A stretch of 64,000 bases of DNA, from the NCBI GenBank assembly GCA_012719035.1, contig JAAYBD010000039.1, positions 1 through 64,000 on the forward strand, given 5' to 3'. The translations under genes and the position numbers were made by a program. Position 1 is the stretch's first letter. Each line of letters starts with the position of its first letter. The stretch comes from Clostridiales bacterium (GTDB lineage: Bacteria; Bacillota; Clostridia; Oscillospirales; Oscillospiraceae). Below the pieces are notes generated by a model. The model searched no databases and was not told the origin of the DNA. It worked only from the letters and a program-made list of their open reading frames with translations. Below are positions 17,362 to 26,158 of this stretch, piece by piece.

Positions 17362-18342
17362 ATGAGAAAGCGCGTATTACACATCTTTCTTGCCGCGGTT
17401 CTTGCAATGATGCCGCTGCTGCTTGCGGGCTGCAGCAGCAATAATGCGCAGGACGAAGACAATGCGGCTGTAGCTGAAAAAGATTATGAGTCTGTTACGA
17501 TTGATAATTACGGCAGAGAAATCGTTATAGAAAAGATGCCCCAGAAGGTGCTGACGCTGGGACCAAACTGCAGCGAGCTGTTCATTGCACTGGGTTTGGG
17601 GGATTACATCATCGGAAATACTCTGGATAATCACAGCAGAGGTCCCTTGCCGGAATATGCGGAAGCATATGCAAAAATTCCGGAATTGAACTATTCATCC
17701 GCCACGAGAGAAGCTGTCGTAAGCAGCGGAGCTGATTTCGTTTACGGGATAGACTGGGAATTCGGAAAAGAAGGGCTTGATATCGAGGAACTGGCGCAGT
17801 ATGGAATGACTACTTACATAAATAGCGCCGCAACCTTAGAACAAATCTATCAGGAAATAACCGATATCGGAAAGATCTTTAAAATAGAAGACAGGGCAAA
17901 TGAATTTATCGAGGATCAGAAAGCAAGAATTGCAGCTGTGGAAGAGAAGGTAAAAGGTCAGACTCCTGTGAAAGTTCTGGTTTATGACAGCGGCGGAGAG
18001 GGTGTTTTTACCTGCGGCGGATCCAACTTTGAAACCCTGCTGATAGGGAAAGCGGGAGGGAAAAATGTCTTTGACGACATTACAGACAAGCAATGGACTA
18101 CAGTCAGCTACGAGGAAGTGCTAAAGCGCGAACCCGATATTATTCTGATCCATGACTATGATTCACCGTCTGTTGAAGAGAAAATTGCAGCAATAAAAAG
18201 CGATCCCGCTCTCTCTCAGCTTGATTGTGTGAAAAATGAAAAATTCGGGATTATTACACTCGAAAGTGTTCTGCCTGGTGACAGAATGGCCTATACGGTA
18301 GAGATGCTGGCAAAGACTTTTTATCCTGATCTTTTTAAATGA
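17362..18342 (+). CDS. FecB/BtuF-family substrate-binding lipoprotein 1
   Basis: The 326-residue protein has a lipoprotein signal with lipobox LLAGC (Cys25), an acidic linker and then a two-lobed periplasmic-binding fold: DNYGREIVIEKMPQKVLTLG, NCSELFIALGLGDYIIG, and late EPDIILIHDYD. This class binds iron-siderophore, heme, corrinoid or metal-chelate substrates on the outer face of the membrane. Ligand residues cannot be assigned by eye. It is placed last in the CD-E-B order, one base after the ATPase stop, and is followed by a long inverted repeat before the Opp2 genes. Confidence 0.87.
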   Translation: MRKRVLHIFLAAVLAMMPLLLAGCSSNNAQDEDNAAVAEKDYESVTIDNYGREIVIEKMPQKVLTLGPNCSELFIALGLGDYIIGNTLDNHSRGPLPEYAEAYAKIPELNYSSATREAVVSSGADFVYGIDWEFGKEGLDIEELAQYGMTTYINSAATLEQIYQEITDIGKIFKIEDRANEFIEDQKARIAAVEEKVKGQTPVKVLVYDSGGEGVFTCGGSNFETLLIGKAGGKNVFDDITDKQWTTVSYEEVLKREPDIILIHDYDSPSVEEKIAAIKSDPALSQLDCVKNEKFGIITLESVLPGDRMAYTVEMLAKTFYPDLFK

Positions 18343-18351
18343 AAATGCTCC

Positions 18352-18394
18352 GGGGGTATCTCGTCCGACCCGAAAATAACACTGAGATACCCCC
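18352..18394 (+). repeat. Inverted repeat between Fec1 and Opp2
   Basis: Perfect 11-base arms GGGGGTATCTC (18352-18362) and GAGATACCCCC (18384-18394) enclose a 21-base loop. No T run follows, so it is not a standard terminator. Each arm carries the ATACCCCC core that resembles the TATCCCCC of the C-box promoters, in opposite directions. It may set the relative level of Fec1 and Opp2, or bind the same regulator. A second small hairpin (GCAGAC/GTCTGC, about 18463-18480) lies in the same leader. Confidence 0.55.
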
Positions 18395-18530
18395 GCATCC
18401 ATTAAAAACAAAAGTATATTGCGTTTACTTTTTGTATCAAAAGAATGAGCTTTCCCTCAGCAGACAATACAGTCTGCCGAGGCGCATTTTATGTACGGAG
18501 CACAGCGGAGGGAAATTGGAGGAAGCTGTT

Positions 18531-19481
18531 TTGTTTAAAACAATCATCAAAAAAACGCTCATGCTGCTGGAAACGCTGATACTGATCACATTCCTGTCTT
18601 TCTGCCTTTCTTATCTTTCTCCAAGTGATCCGGCGGAAATCAAATTCAGTAAAATGGGCATTGCACCCACCAATGAAATGCTGGAGACAATGCGGGCGGA
18701 GATGGGGCTCGATAAGCCTATGCTGGTTCAATACGGTACGTGGCTGAAAGGTATGCTGAGCGGTGATATGGGAACGTCTTATAAAAGCAATCGGTCGGTT
18801 ATGGACGATCTTTTAAAAGCCCTGCCCAATACAATTTCGCTTACGCTAATTTCGATGCTGTTAATGATCATTATTTCAATACCGGCGGGCGTATTGTGCG
18901 CAAAACATAAGGACGGAATATTTGATAACATCATGCGTTTTGTCACTTATTTGTTTGCGTCTTTGCCTTCTTTTGTACTTGCGCTGCTTTTTCTGCTTTT
19001 GTTCTGCGTGCACTTGGGCTGGTTCGGAATCTCGCCGGAAAAGAACCTCAAGGGGCTGTTTATGCCGGCGATGGTTCTTTCGCTTAGCCTCAGCGCATGG
19101 TACATAAGGCAAGTACGTTCCATCATACTTGAAGAGCTTTCAAAAGAATACGTCATCGGCTCTCGGGCAAGAGGCGTTAAGGAAAGCAGCATACTTTTCC
19201 GCCATGTCCTGAAAAATTCCTTATTGCCAATCGTCACACTTATAGGAAATTCCTTTGCCATGCTGTTAGGCGGGGCGACTATTGTGGAAAATATTTTTTC
19301 ATGGCCAGGATTGGGAAGGCTTGCTGTGGAAGCGATTGCGGTTCGGGACTATCCGGTGATACAAGCATATGTAGTATGGATGTCGATAATCTTCATGCTG
19401 GTCAACTATTTGGTGGACCTGTCCTATCAGTGGATCGATCCGCGGATCAGAACGCATAATGAGGAACTCGCCAATGGATAG
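18531..19481 (+). CDS. Opp2 ABC permease (NikB/DppB-like)
   Basis: The 316-residue permease starts LFKTIIKKTLMLLETLILIT and has the usual loop with SPSDPAEIKF and EMGLDKPMLVQYGTWLKGML, then the EAA region RARGVKESSILFRHVLKNS. I take the TTG at 18531, which lies 7 bases past GGAGGA; the longer frame upstream codes for a non-membrane stretch across the inverted repeat and is not convincing. This is the second nickel/peptide-type system of the island. Unlike Opp1, its binding protein is not adjacent but lies at the operon end (26159-27724). Confidence 0.86.
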   Translation: MFKTIIKKTLMLLETLILITFLSFCLSYLSPSDPAEIKFSKMGIAPTNEMLETMRAEMGLDKPMLVQYGTWLKGMLSGDMGTSYKSNRSVMDDLLKALPNTISLTLISMLLMIIISIPAGVLCAKHKDGIFDNIMRFVTYLFASLPSFVLALLFLLLFCVHLGWFGISPEKNLKGLFMPAMVLSLSLSAWYIRQVRSIILEELSKEYVIGSRARGVKESSILFRHVLKNSLLPIVTLIGNSFAMLLGGATIVENIFSWPGLGRLAVEAIAVRDYPVIQAYVVWMSIIFMLVNYLVDLSYQWIDPRIRTHNEELANG

Positions 19482-20286
19482 AAACAAAAAACAGTTGATA
19501 ATCGCTGTCTGTATTTTGAGCTTGACTCTACTTTTTGGAATATCCGCCAAATTCTTTTCTCCCCACGATCCGTATAAAACCGATCTTTCAATCGCATTGT
19601 TAAGTCCCTGCGCGGAATATCCCTTTGGAACAGATAATCTGGGAAGGTGCATATTATCCAGAGTTTTAGAAGGGGCAGCGACCTCAATTTTTTCTGCGGT
19701 TTTTGTTGTATTATGTGTCTCTGTCATTGGAACCGCTGTGGGAATTTGCGCGGGATTTTTTGGAGGTACCGTAGATAAGGTCCTGATGAGGCTGACCATG
19801 ATTGTACAGGCATTTCCAAGCTATGTGCTTGCCGTGGCGATTGCGGGTATGCTGGGTACCGGAATGAAAAATGCGGTCATCGCGCTGGTCGTGATGTATT
19901 GGACCATATACGCCCGGCTGTCCAGAAGTCTTGTTATGCAAATCAGGAACGAAAACTACATAAAAGTCGCAAAACTTTGCGGAGCCGGTAACGGCGATAT
20001 TTTACTTAAATATATCCTGCCCAATGTGCTGTCTCCGCTGATCGTCACCGCCGCTCTCGACATTGCGGGAATGATGCTGAGCATGGCCGGACTTTCTTTT
20101 CTGGGGCTTGGTGCCCAGCCGCCCCTTGTTGAGTGGGGCATTTTAATCAGTAATTCAAGGAATTTCCTTCAGGTCGCACCATGGTGTCTTGTTTTTCCGA
20201 GCCTGTTTTTGTTTCTCGTAGTTGTGCTGTTCAATTTTGCCGGCGACCGGCTGAGAGATTATATGGCACTTAAAGGGGAGAACTGA
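19474..20286 (+). CDS. Opp2 ABC permease (NikC/DppC-like)
   Basis: The 270-residue permease has SPHDPYKTDLSIALLSPC, the DppC-type YPFGTDNLGRCILSRVLEGA and the EAA region AKLCGAGNGDILLKYILPN. It closely parallels the Opp1 partner in layout. The ATG at 19474 overlaps the stop of the NikB-like gene (ATGGATAG) and is preceded by GAGGAA; an ATG at 19459 is possible but worse placed. It forms the heteromeric channel with the protein before it. Confidence 0.86.
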   Translation: MDRNKKQLIIAVCILSLTLLFGISAKFFSPHDPYKTDLSIALLSPCAEYPFGTDNLGRCILSRVLEGAATSIFSAVFVVLCVSVIGTAVGICAGFFGGTVDKVLMRLTMIVQAFPSYVLAVAIAGMLGTGMKNAVIALVVMYWTIYARLSRSLVMQIRNENYIKVAKLCGAGNGDILLKYILPNVLSPLIVTAALDIAGMMLSMAGLSFLGLGAQPPLVEWGILISNSRNFLQVAPWCLVFPSLFLFLVVVLFNFAGDRLRDYMALKGEN

Positions 20287-20289
20287 GGA

Positions 20290-21096
20290 ATGTTAGAGCT
20301 TCAAAACATCAGCATTGCCTATGGAGAGAAAGAAGTTGTCCGCAATGTCAGCTTGAGGGCTGAGAAAGGTGAAATCGTCGGTATCGTAGGCGAAAGCGGC
20401 AGCGGAAAAAGTACGCTTATACGCGGGATTATCGGACTTTTGGATTATCCGGGAAAAATCATAGAGGGAAAAATTCTGCTGAACGGCAGAAATATCGCAC
20501 CTTATCCGGCAGAGAAAATGCGGGAAATACGGGGAAAAGAAATCGCAATGATCTTTCAGCACGCGGATCTTTCTCTGGATCCTTTGTGGACGATTGGAAA
20601 ATCATTTTATGAAAGTATAAGCATGCATAAGAAGATATCAAAACAGGAGGCAATGGCTTGTGCCGCCGAAAGATTAAAATTGCTTTCCCTAAAAAATCCG
20701 GAGAAAGTTTTGAACCTGTATCCTCATCAGCTGAGCGGAGGAATGTGCCAGCGTACGGCAATAGCCATAGCAATGGCAAATGACCCCGAACTTCTGCTTG
20801 CGGACGAACCCACCAGCGCGCTGGATATGACCGTACAGAATCAGGTAATCGAAAACATGATGAGCATTCGCGAACAGAGGGGCACGACGATTTTGATTGT
20901 TACCCACAATATGGGGGTCGTTGAAAAAATGGCGGACAAAGTCGGCGTCATGTATCGCGGAAGACTTGTTGAATGGGGCTCCAAGGATGAGGTGCTCCAC
21001 GACCCAAAACACGCTTATACGCAAAGCTTGATACGGGCGATTCCTAAAATGGATGGCACATTGCCGCAAGCTCCCGAAAGGTGCATATATGAGTGA
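20290..21096 (+). CDS. Opp2 ABC ATPase (NikD/DppD-like)
   Basis: This 268-residue ATPase has Walker A GESGSGKST, the Q-loop IFQHADLSLDPL, signature LSGGMCQRTAIAIAMA, Walker B LLADEPTSALD and switch VTHNMGVVEKMAD. The tail HAYTQSLIRAIP fits the peptide/nickel subfamily. The ATG follows TGAGGA, 3 bases past the permease stop. Its stop overlaps the next ATPase start, so the two subunits are coupled. Confidence 0.88.
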   Translation: MLELQNISIAYGEKEVVRNVSLRAEKGEIVGIVGESGSGKSTLIRGIIGLLDYPGKIIEGKILLNGRNIAPYPAEKMREIRGKEIAMIFQHADLSLDPLWTIGKSFYESISMHKKISKQEAMACAAERLKLLSLKNPEKVLNLYPHQLSGGMCQRTAIAIAMANDPELLLADEPTSALDMTVQNQVIENMMSIREQRGTTILIVTHNMGVVEKMADKVGVMYRGRLVEWGSKDEVLHDPKHAYTQSLIRAIPKMDGTLPQAPERCIYE

Positions 21097-21841
21097 AGCG
21101 ATTTTAGAAGTCAATGGACTTACAAAGGTGTTTGGAACAAAAAAATCACAGCACAAAGCGGTTGATAACATCAGCTTTCGGCTGGAGCAGGGCGAATGTC
21201 TTGGGATAATCGGGGAAAGCGGGAGCGGAAAATCCACAACGGCGCATATGATTGCAGGGCTTTTAAAACCCTGCTCTGGGGAAATCGATTATAAGGGCCG
21301 ATACTTGCAGATGATTTTTCAAAATCCGATCCGTTCTTTCAGCCCCCGTATGAATATATTGGATAGCCTGTGCGAAGGACTTCTGTATCAGAGCGATTTA
21401 CCCCGTAAGGAAATACGGAAAAAAGCGCTTGAGGCAATGGATATGGTGAAGCTTCCGCGTGATTACGCAAGACGATACAGAAGCCAGCTCAGCGGAGGCG
21501 AATGTCAAAGAGCCGCCATTGCAAGAGCGCTTATGATCCACCCCGACCTTCTCATATGCGATGAAGTGACAAGCGCACTGGATGTTTCCATACAGGCTGA
21601 AATCATGCAGCTTTTATATCGGCTGAAGCAGTCCATGGGCATCTCGCTGCTGTTTATTTCCCATGATATTGCTCTGGTCAGCGGGATCAGCGACAGGGTA
21701 GCGGTCATGCATGATGGAAAAATCGTGGAAACAGGCGATACAATGGCGCTTATTGAAAACCCTAAGCAAGATTATACAAAAGAGCTCATTGCTTCGGTTT
21801 TGCCGGTTTATGGGGAAAAAGAAAAAATAATGGAGAGGTAA
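21089..21841 (+). CDS. Opp2 ABC ATPase (NikE/DppF-like)
   Basis: The 250-residue ATPase has Walker A GESGSGKST, an abbreviated region between Walker A and the Q-loop (IDYKGRYLQMIFQNPIRSFSP), signature LSGGECQRAAIARA, Walker B LLICDEVTSALD and switch FISHDIALVSGI. The usual helical spacer is shorter than in its partner, which accounts for the small size. I use the ATG at 21089, which overlaps the previous stop and follows GAAAGGTG. It ends with a GGAGAGG that serves the following half-transporter. Confidence 0.86.
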   Translation: MSEAILEVNGLTKVFGTKKSQHKAVDNISFRLEQGECLGIIGESGSGKSTTAHMIAGLLKPCSGEIDYKGRYLQMIFQNPIRSFSPRMNILDSLCEGLLYQSDLPRKEIRKKALEAMDMVKLPRDYARRYRSQLSGGECQRAAIARALMIHPDLLICDEVTSALDVSIQAEIMQLLYRLKQSMGISLLFISHDIALVSGISDRVAVMHDGKIVETGDTMALIENPKQDYTKELIASVLPVYGEKEKIMER

Positions 21842-21848
21842 AAATAAT

Positions 21849-23591
21849 ATGGGAGATTACGGGAGGCTGCTTCATTATGTAGCGGCAATCAAAAAAGAGG
21901 TTTTTCTGAAAGTTTTGCTCGGTCTTGCCGTCAGCGCGACTTTTATTGCGCAGGCTGTAATCATGGCAAAAGCGGTCGTCATTGTATTTGACGGCGGAAA
22001 ACTTTCGGACATAATGATGTACATTATAGGAGCGTTTGCGGTCGTCATTTGCCGGGCTTTGCTGACATGGGCTTTGGAGGCATATACAAAGCTCGTTGCG
22101 GCAAAAGTTAAAAGCAAGATCCGGCTGATGGTTTTTGACAAGATTCTGCGCCTTGGTCCGGGATACTTGGGCGATAAGCGCAGCGGAAAGATTCAATCTC
22201 TGGTTTTAGACGGAATTGAATCACTGGAGCCCTTTCTGGTCAATTATATTCCTCAAATCATCACCGTCTGCATTTCAGGTCTTGGAATAGGAATCTATCT
22301 ATCACATATTGATATTGTCACAGGCATGGTGGTCATAGTAACCATGCTTCTCTGCGTTGTGGTTCCATATCTGACCGTTCCGCTCGTCGGACGCAGTATA
22401 GTCAAATACTGGCGCTCGTATTCGGTGCTCAATGCCCAGTATATTGACTCGATTCAGGGGATGACAACGCTCAAGGCTTTCCACGCAAGCAAGAGCAAGG
22501 GTGATGAGCTTGCAGAAAACGCAATGCAGTTTTATGTTCAGCAGATTCGGAACACGACCTTTTCCCTGATAGATTCGGGACTTATGATGATACTTGTTTC
22601 CGTTGCCGCATGCGTTACGGTGGCGCTTGCGGCTTTCCGCACAGAGGCAGGGATAATTCCGGTTGGCGCTATTTCCGTTTTCCTTTTTCTTGCCGCCGAA
22701 TGTGCAAGACCGATGGTAGACTTAAACTCCGCGTGGCATAACAGCTTTTTAGGTCTTTCGGTCGCAAAAGAGCTCTTTGAAATCGCGGACACAGAACTGA
22801 CAATAACCGAGATTGACAATCCGGACAGAACTTCCATGGATGACGGACTGCCTTCGGTGGAGCTAAAGAATATTTTCTTCACCTATCCTACTGGCAAAAA
22901 GCCGGCCCTCGACGGCGTATCTATAGGAATACAAAAAGGACAGACCGTTGCCATAGTCGGCAAATCAGGCTCCGGAAAATCTACGATAATAAACCTGCTT
23001 CTGCGCTTTTATGATGTTTCCAATGGCAGCATAGAATTAAACGGCGTTAATATTAAAGACTACTCGGTAGAGTATCTTCAGAGCAAGATAGCCGTTGTAT
23101 TTCAGGATACATATTTGTTTCAGGACACGATTTTGGAAAATATACGCATGGCGCGCCCCGATGCATGCATTGACGAGGTTATAAAAGCCGCTGAAGAGGC
23201 GGGCGCACATGAGTTTATTTCCGCATTCCCGAAAGGCTATGATACCGTTTTAGGTGAGCGGGGGGTAACTCTGTCGGGAGGAGAACGGCAAAGGCTCTCT
23301 ATTGCACGCGCCATTTTAAAGGATGCGCCGATACTTGTTTTGGACGAGGCAACCTCAAGCGTTGATGCTAAAAGCGAGGCACTGATACAGGATACAATGG
23401 AAAAGCTGAGTCAGAACAGAACGACCATAATAATTGCTCACCGTCTTTCTACGGTTCAGCATGCAGATATGATATTTGTTTTACAGGAAGGCAGACTTGT
23501 TCAGCAGGGTACTAATAAGGAGCTTATTGAACAGGACGGCGTATACGCAAATCTTGTAAACGCACAGAGAGGAGGGCTTTGCTGTGAATAA
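21849..23591 (+). CDS. ABC half-transporter (fused membrane and ATPase domains), YbtP-like
   Basis: The 580-residue protein has six membrane segments in about residues 1-310 followed by an ATPase: Walker A GKSGSGKST near 374, FQDTYLFQDTILENIRM, signature LSGGERQRLSIARA, Walker B LVLDEATSSVD and switch IAHRLSTV. The fold is that of ABC exporters, but pairs of this kind (YbtPQ, IrtAB) import ferric siderophores. Here it sits between nickel-type and siderophore-type importers, so import or metallophore recycling is as likely as export. It overlaps the next half-transporter by 8 bases, and the two probably form a heterodimer. Direction of transport is inference. Confidence 0.82.
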   Translation: MGDYGRLLHYVAAIKKEVFLKVLLGLAVSATFIAQAVIMAKAVVIVFDGGKLSDIMMYIIGAFAVVICRALLTWALEAYTKLVAAKVKSKIRLMVFDKILRLGPGYLGDKRSGKIQSLVLDGIESLEPFLVNYIPQIITVCISGLGIGIYLSHIDIVTGMVVIVTMLLCVVVPYLTVPLVGRSIVKYWRSYSVLNAQYIDSIQGMTTLKAFHASKSKGDELAENAMQFYVQQIRNTTFSLIDSGLMMILVSVAACVTVALAAFRTEAGIIPVGAISVFLFLAAECARPMVDLNSAWHNSFLGLSVAKELFEIADTELTITEIDNPDRTSMDDGLPSVELKNIFFTYPTGKKPALDGVSIGIQKGQTVAIVGKSGSGKSTIINLLLRFYDVSNGSIELNGVNIKDYSVEYLQSKIAVVFQDTYLFQDTILENIRMARPDACIDEVIKAAEEAGAHEFISAFPKGYDTVLGERGVTLSGGERQRLSIARAILKDAPILVLDEATSSVDAKSEALIQDTMEKLSQNRTTIIIAHRLSTVQHADMIFVLQEGRLVQQGTNKELIEQDGVYANLVNAQRGGLCCE

Positions 23592-25365
23592 AGGCAACAT
23601 GGAGGGCAAGACCCGCATTAGAAACACCATTACGCTTATTCGGTCAATGAAGCCATACTCGCCGGAAATGCTTGCAACCGTGATAACAGCATTGATAAAG
23701 CATATAGCAACCATAACGGTCTCCGCTCTGGCGGCATATATGGTAGGTCTTTCAATGAGAGGGGAGCTTTCAGCTCAATTTGGAAAACTGTTTACATGGA
23801 TGTGTGTATGCATACTGCTGCGCGGACTTACATTCTACGGCGAAATGTGGTTTGGACATGATGTTGCGTACAAAGTCCTAAAGGATTTTCGTATCCGTTT
23901 GTATGATAAGATCGAAAAAATCTCGCCGGCATATCTGATACGCAGGCATTCCGGTCAGATTGGTGCAACTCTTATGGGAGATGTTGAAATCCTTGAATGG
24001 TTTTTAGCGCACACCTTTGGCAGCTATCTGGTCGCCTTTGTTGTAACAATAATGATACTTGTTATGCTTATGAAGCTTCATATTGTTTTGGGGCTTATGA
24101 TGCTCGTCTTTTCGGTTTTAGCATTTCTCACTCCCTACTTTCTGCAGAAGAAAGCCGACAAGCAAGGAGCAGATGTAAGAGAGAGGCTTGCGGAGGCAAA
24201 TACCGTAACTATAGAGGGAATTCAGGGACTTAGGGAGCTTCTGACTCTTAACTATCTGGAGCGCTACAAAAAGAAGAACGATTTGGTCATGAAGAAGCTT
24301 TATTCCGCACAATTTGCCTACGGAAAAAGACAGGGAATTGAAAATGGACTGCTCCAGCTTTTTGTTGGGAGCTTTACCGTAATAGTAATGGGAATAACTG
24401 CAGGGCTTGTGGCAAACGGGAGTCTGAAATTTGAGCTTTACCCCGTTGCAATTATGCTCTCCGCACTTTTGTTCAATCCGATAATAGAGGTATGCGGTGC
24501 GGCGCGCAATCTTGGAATCGTCTTTGCGGCGGCAGACAGGATACAGACCGTGCTCGATACTCCTCCGGAGGTCGAGGATAATGGAAGAACAATAGATGTC
24601 TCTAAGCTCTCGCCGGAAGTACGCTTTTCGAATGTCTCATTCCGCTACAAAAAAGAATTGGAGCCGGTCCTGCATGAGTTGAGCTTTGATGTTAAACCGG
24701 GAGAAACTGTTGCACTTGTGGGGCCGTCTGGAGCGGGCAAGAGCACCTGCATCAATATGCTTTTACGCTATTGGGATGTGGAAGGCGGCTCTGTAAGTAT
24801 AGGAGGGACGGACGTGCGCGATATGTCCCTTGACAATCTGCATAGTATAGTATCCGCCGTACTTCAGGATGTTTATCTGTTTAATATCTCTATCAAGGAA
24901 AACATCCGCCTTGGCAGACCCGATGCCAGTGATGAGGAAATCATAGAAGCGGCAAAGGCAGCCTGCGCGCATGGCTTTATCATGGGCCTGCCCAACGGCT
25001 ACGATACAATTGTCGGCGAAAGAGGCTCGCTGATTTCGGGCGGACAGCGCCAGAGAATAGCCATATCGAGAGCTATACTTAAAAATACGCCGATACTTAT
25101 TCTGGATGAGGCCGTTTCAAATCTGGATACAGAGAATGAGAGAGCCATCCAGCAAAGGCTGCATGAGCAGTCAGAAGGCAGAACTACCATAGTAATTGCA
25201 CACCGGCTTTCAACTATTATGTCCGCCGATAAAATCGTACTCATTGATGGCGGAAGGATACTGCAAATCGGTACGCATGAGCAGCTTCTGGAAGAAAACG
25301 AATTTTACCGAAATTTACTGGCAGCACAAATAGAAGAAAACGGTATTCTGGAAACGGTAAGGTAA
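23584..25365 (+). CDS. ABC half-transporter (fused membrane and ATPase domains), YbtQ-like
   Basis: The 593-residue partner has six membrane segments in about residues 1-320 and an ATPase with Walker A GPSGAGKST, LQDVYLFNISIKENIRL, signature ISGGQRQRIAISRA, Walker B LILDEAVSNLD and switch IAHRLSTI. The change of the usual LSGG to ISGG and the DEAVSN in place of DEATSN suggest a heterodimer with one less standard site. The GTG start overlaps the previous gene and has a good GGAGGG site. The next gene is a methyltransferase 7 bases away. Confidence 0.82.
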   Translation: MNKGNMEGKTRIRNTITLIRSMKPYSPEMLATVITALIKHIATITVSALAAYMVGLSMRGELSAQFGKLFTWMCVCILLRGLTFYGEMWFGHDVAYKVLKDFRIRLYDKIEKISPAYLIRRHSGQIGATLMGDVEILEWFLAHTFGSYLVAFVVTIMILVMLMKLHIVLGLMMLVFSVLAFLTPYFLQKKADKQGADVRERLAEANTVTIEGIQGLRELLTLNYLERYKKKNDLVMKKLYSAQFAYGKRQGIENGLLQLFVGSFTVIVMGITAGLVANGSLKFELYPVAIMLSALLFNPIIEVCGAARNLGIVFAAADRIQTVLDTPPEVEDNGRTIDVSKLSPEVRFSNVSFRYKKELEPVLHELSFDVKPGETVALVGPSGAGKSTCINMLLRYWDVEGGSVSIGGTDVRDMSLDNLHSIVSAVLQDVYLFNISIKENIRLGRPDASDEEIIEAAKAACAHGFIMGLPNGYDTIVGERGSLISGGQRQRIAISRAILKNTPILILDEAVSNLDTENERAIQQRLHEQSEGRTTIVIAHRLSTIMSADKIVLIDGGRILQIGTHEQLLEENEFYRNLLAAQIEENGILETVR

Positions 25366-25371
25366 CTCAAA

Positions 25372-26127
25372 ATGAATGACATTGATATAATCAAAAACTA
25401 TTGGAGCTCAAGGGCGGAGGTTTTTTCCGAAATAAATCGGGAGGAACTGAATACAGACAGGCTTGAGATATGGGAAGACCTTTTAAAAGATTATCTTAAC
25501 GGAGCTTCGCTTAATGTACTTGACGCCGGCTGCGGTGCGGGCTTCTTTTCTGTTCTTTTCAGCAGATATGGTCACAAAGTCACAGCCATTGATTTGAGCG
25601 AGGATATGCTGGCGCAGGCAAAGCAAAACGTGAACGCCTTTGGAAATCCCAACAACGCTGCCTTTTTTCCTATGGATGCACAGAAGCTTGAATTTCCAGA
25701 CAGCAGCTTTGATTTGGTAATAAGCCGCAACATTACATGGGTTCTGGAGCACCCGGAAGAAGCATATAAGGAGTGGATGAGGGTTTTAAAGTCAGGCGGC
25801 TCGCTTATCAATTTTGACGCGAACTATTTTCTTTATATGAATGACCCCGAAGAGTACAAAAATTACGAGGCGGGGCTTCAAGCTGTAAAAGATAACGGGC
25901 TTGAACTTATCGACTGGGGACATGGCGAAACATTTGACGAACTGATATCAAGACTGCCTTCATCACATAGAAAGCGACCCGCTTGGGATGTTGATACCCT
26001 TATTAAGCTGGGCTGCGGCAGTCTTTATATAAAGCCTAAGATTTCCGGAAAGATACATGACCGCTACAATGAGCTGTATTATATCGAAATCCCCACATTC
26101 ATGATTTGTGCCGAAAAAACCGAGTGA
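25372..26127 (+). CDS. Class I SAM-dependent methyltransferase 3 of the metal island
   Basis: The 251-residue enzyme has motif I VLDAGCGAGFFSVLFSRYG near residues 48-66, VTAIDLSEDMLAQA with the ribose acid, and the late WMRVLKSGGSLINFDANYFL typical of the UbiE/Methyltransf_11 group. A Trp/Tyr-rich C-terminal segment follows. It is coupled to the half-transporters and to the binding protein, as methyltransferase 1 is to Opp1. The start ATG has no strong ribosome site, so it may depend on coupling. The substrate is unknown. Confidence 0.82.
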   Translation: MNDIDIIKNYWSSRAEVFSEINREELNTDRLEIWEDLLKDYLNGASLNVLDAGCGAGFFSVLFSRYGHKVTAIDLSEDMLAQAKQNVNAFGNPNNAAFFPMDAQKLEFPDSSFDLVISRNITWVLEHPEEAYKEWMRVLKSGGSLINFDANYFLYMNDPEEYKNYEAGLQAVKDNGLELIDWGHGETFDELISRLPSSHRKRPAWDVDTLIKLGCGSLYIKPKISGKIHDRYNELYYIEIPTFMICAEKTE

Positions 26128-26158
26128 ATGTAGGCAGAACTTAAAAAGGAGAAACAGA

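Noticed and set aside
18339..18530. Extended N-terminus of the Opp2 NikB-like permease
   Set aside because: The 64 extra codons cross the inverted repeat, are not membrane-like, and lack a ribosome site; the TTG at 18531 has GGAGGA at the right distance.
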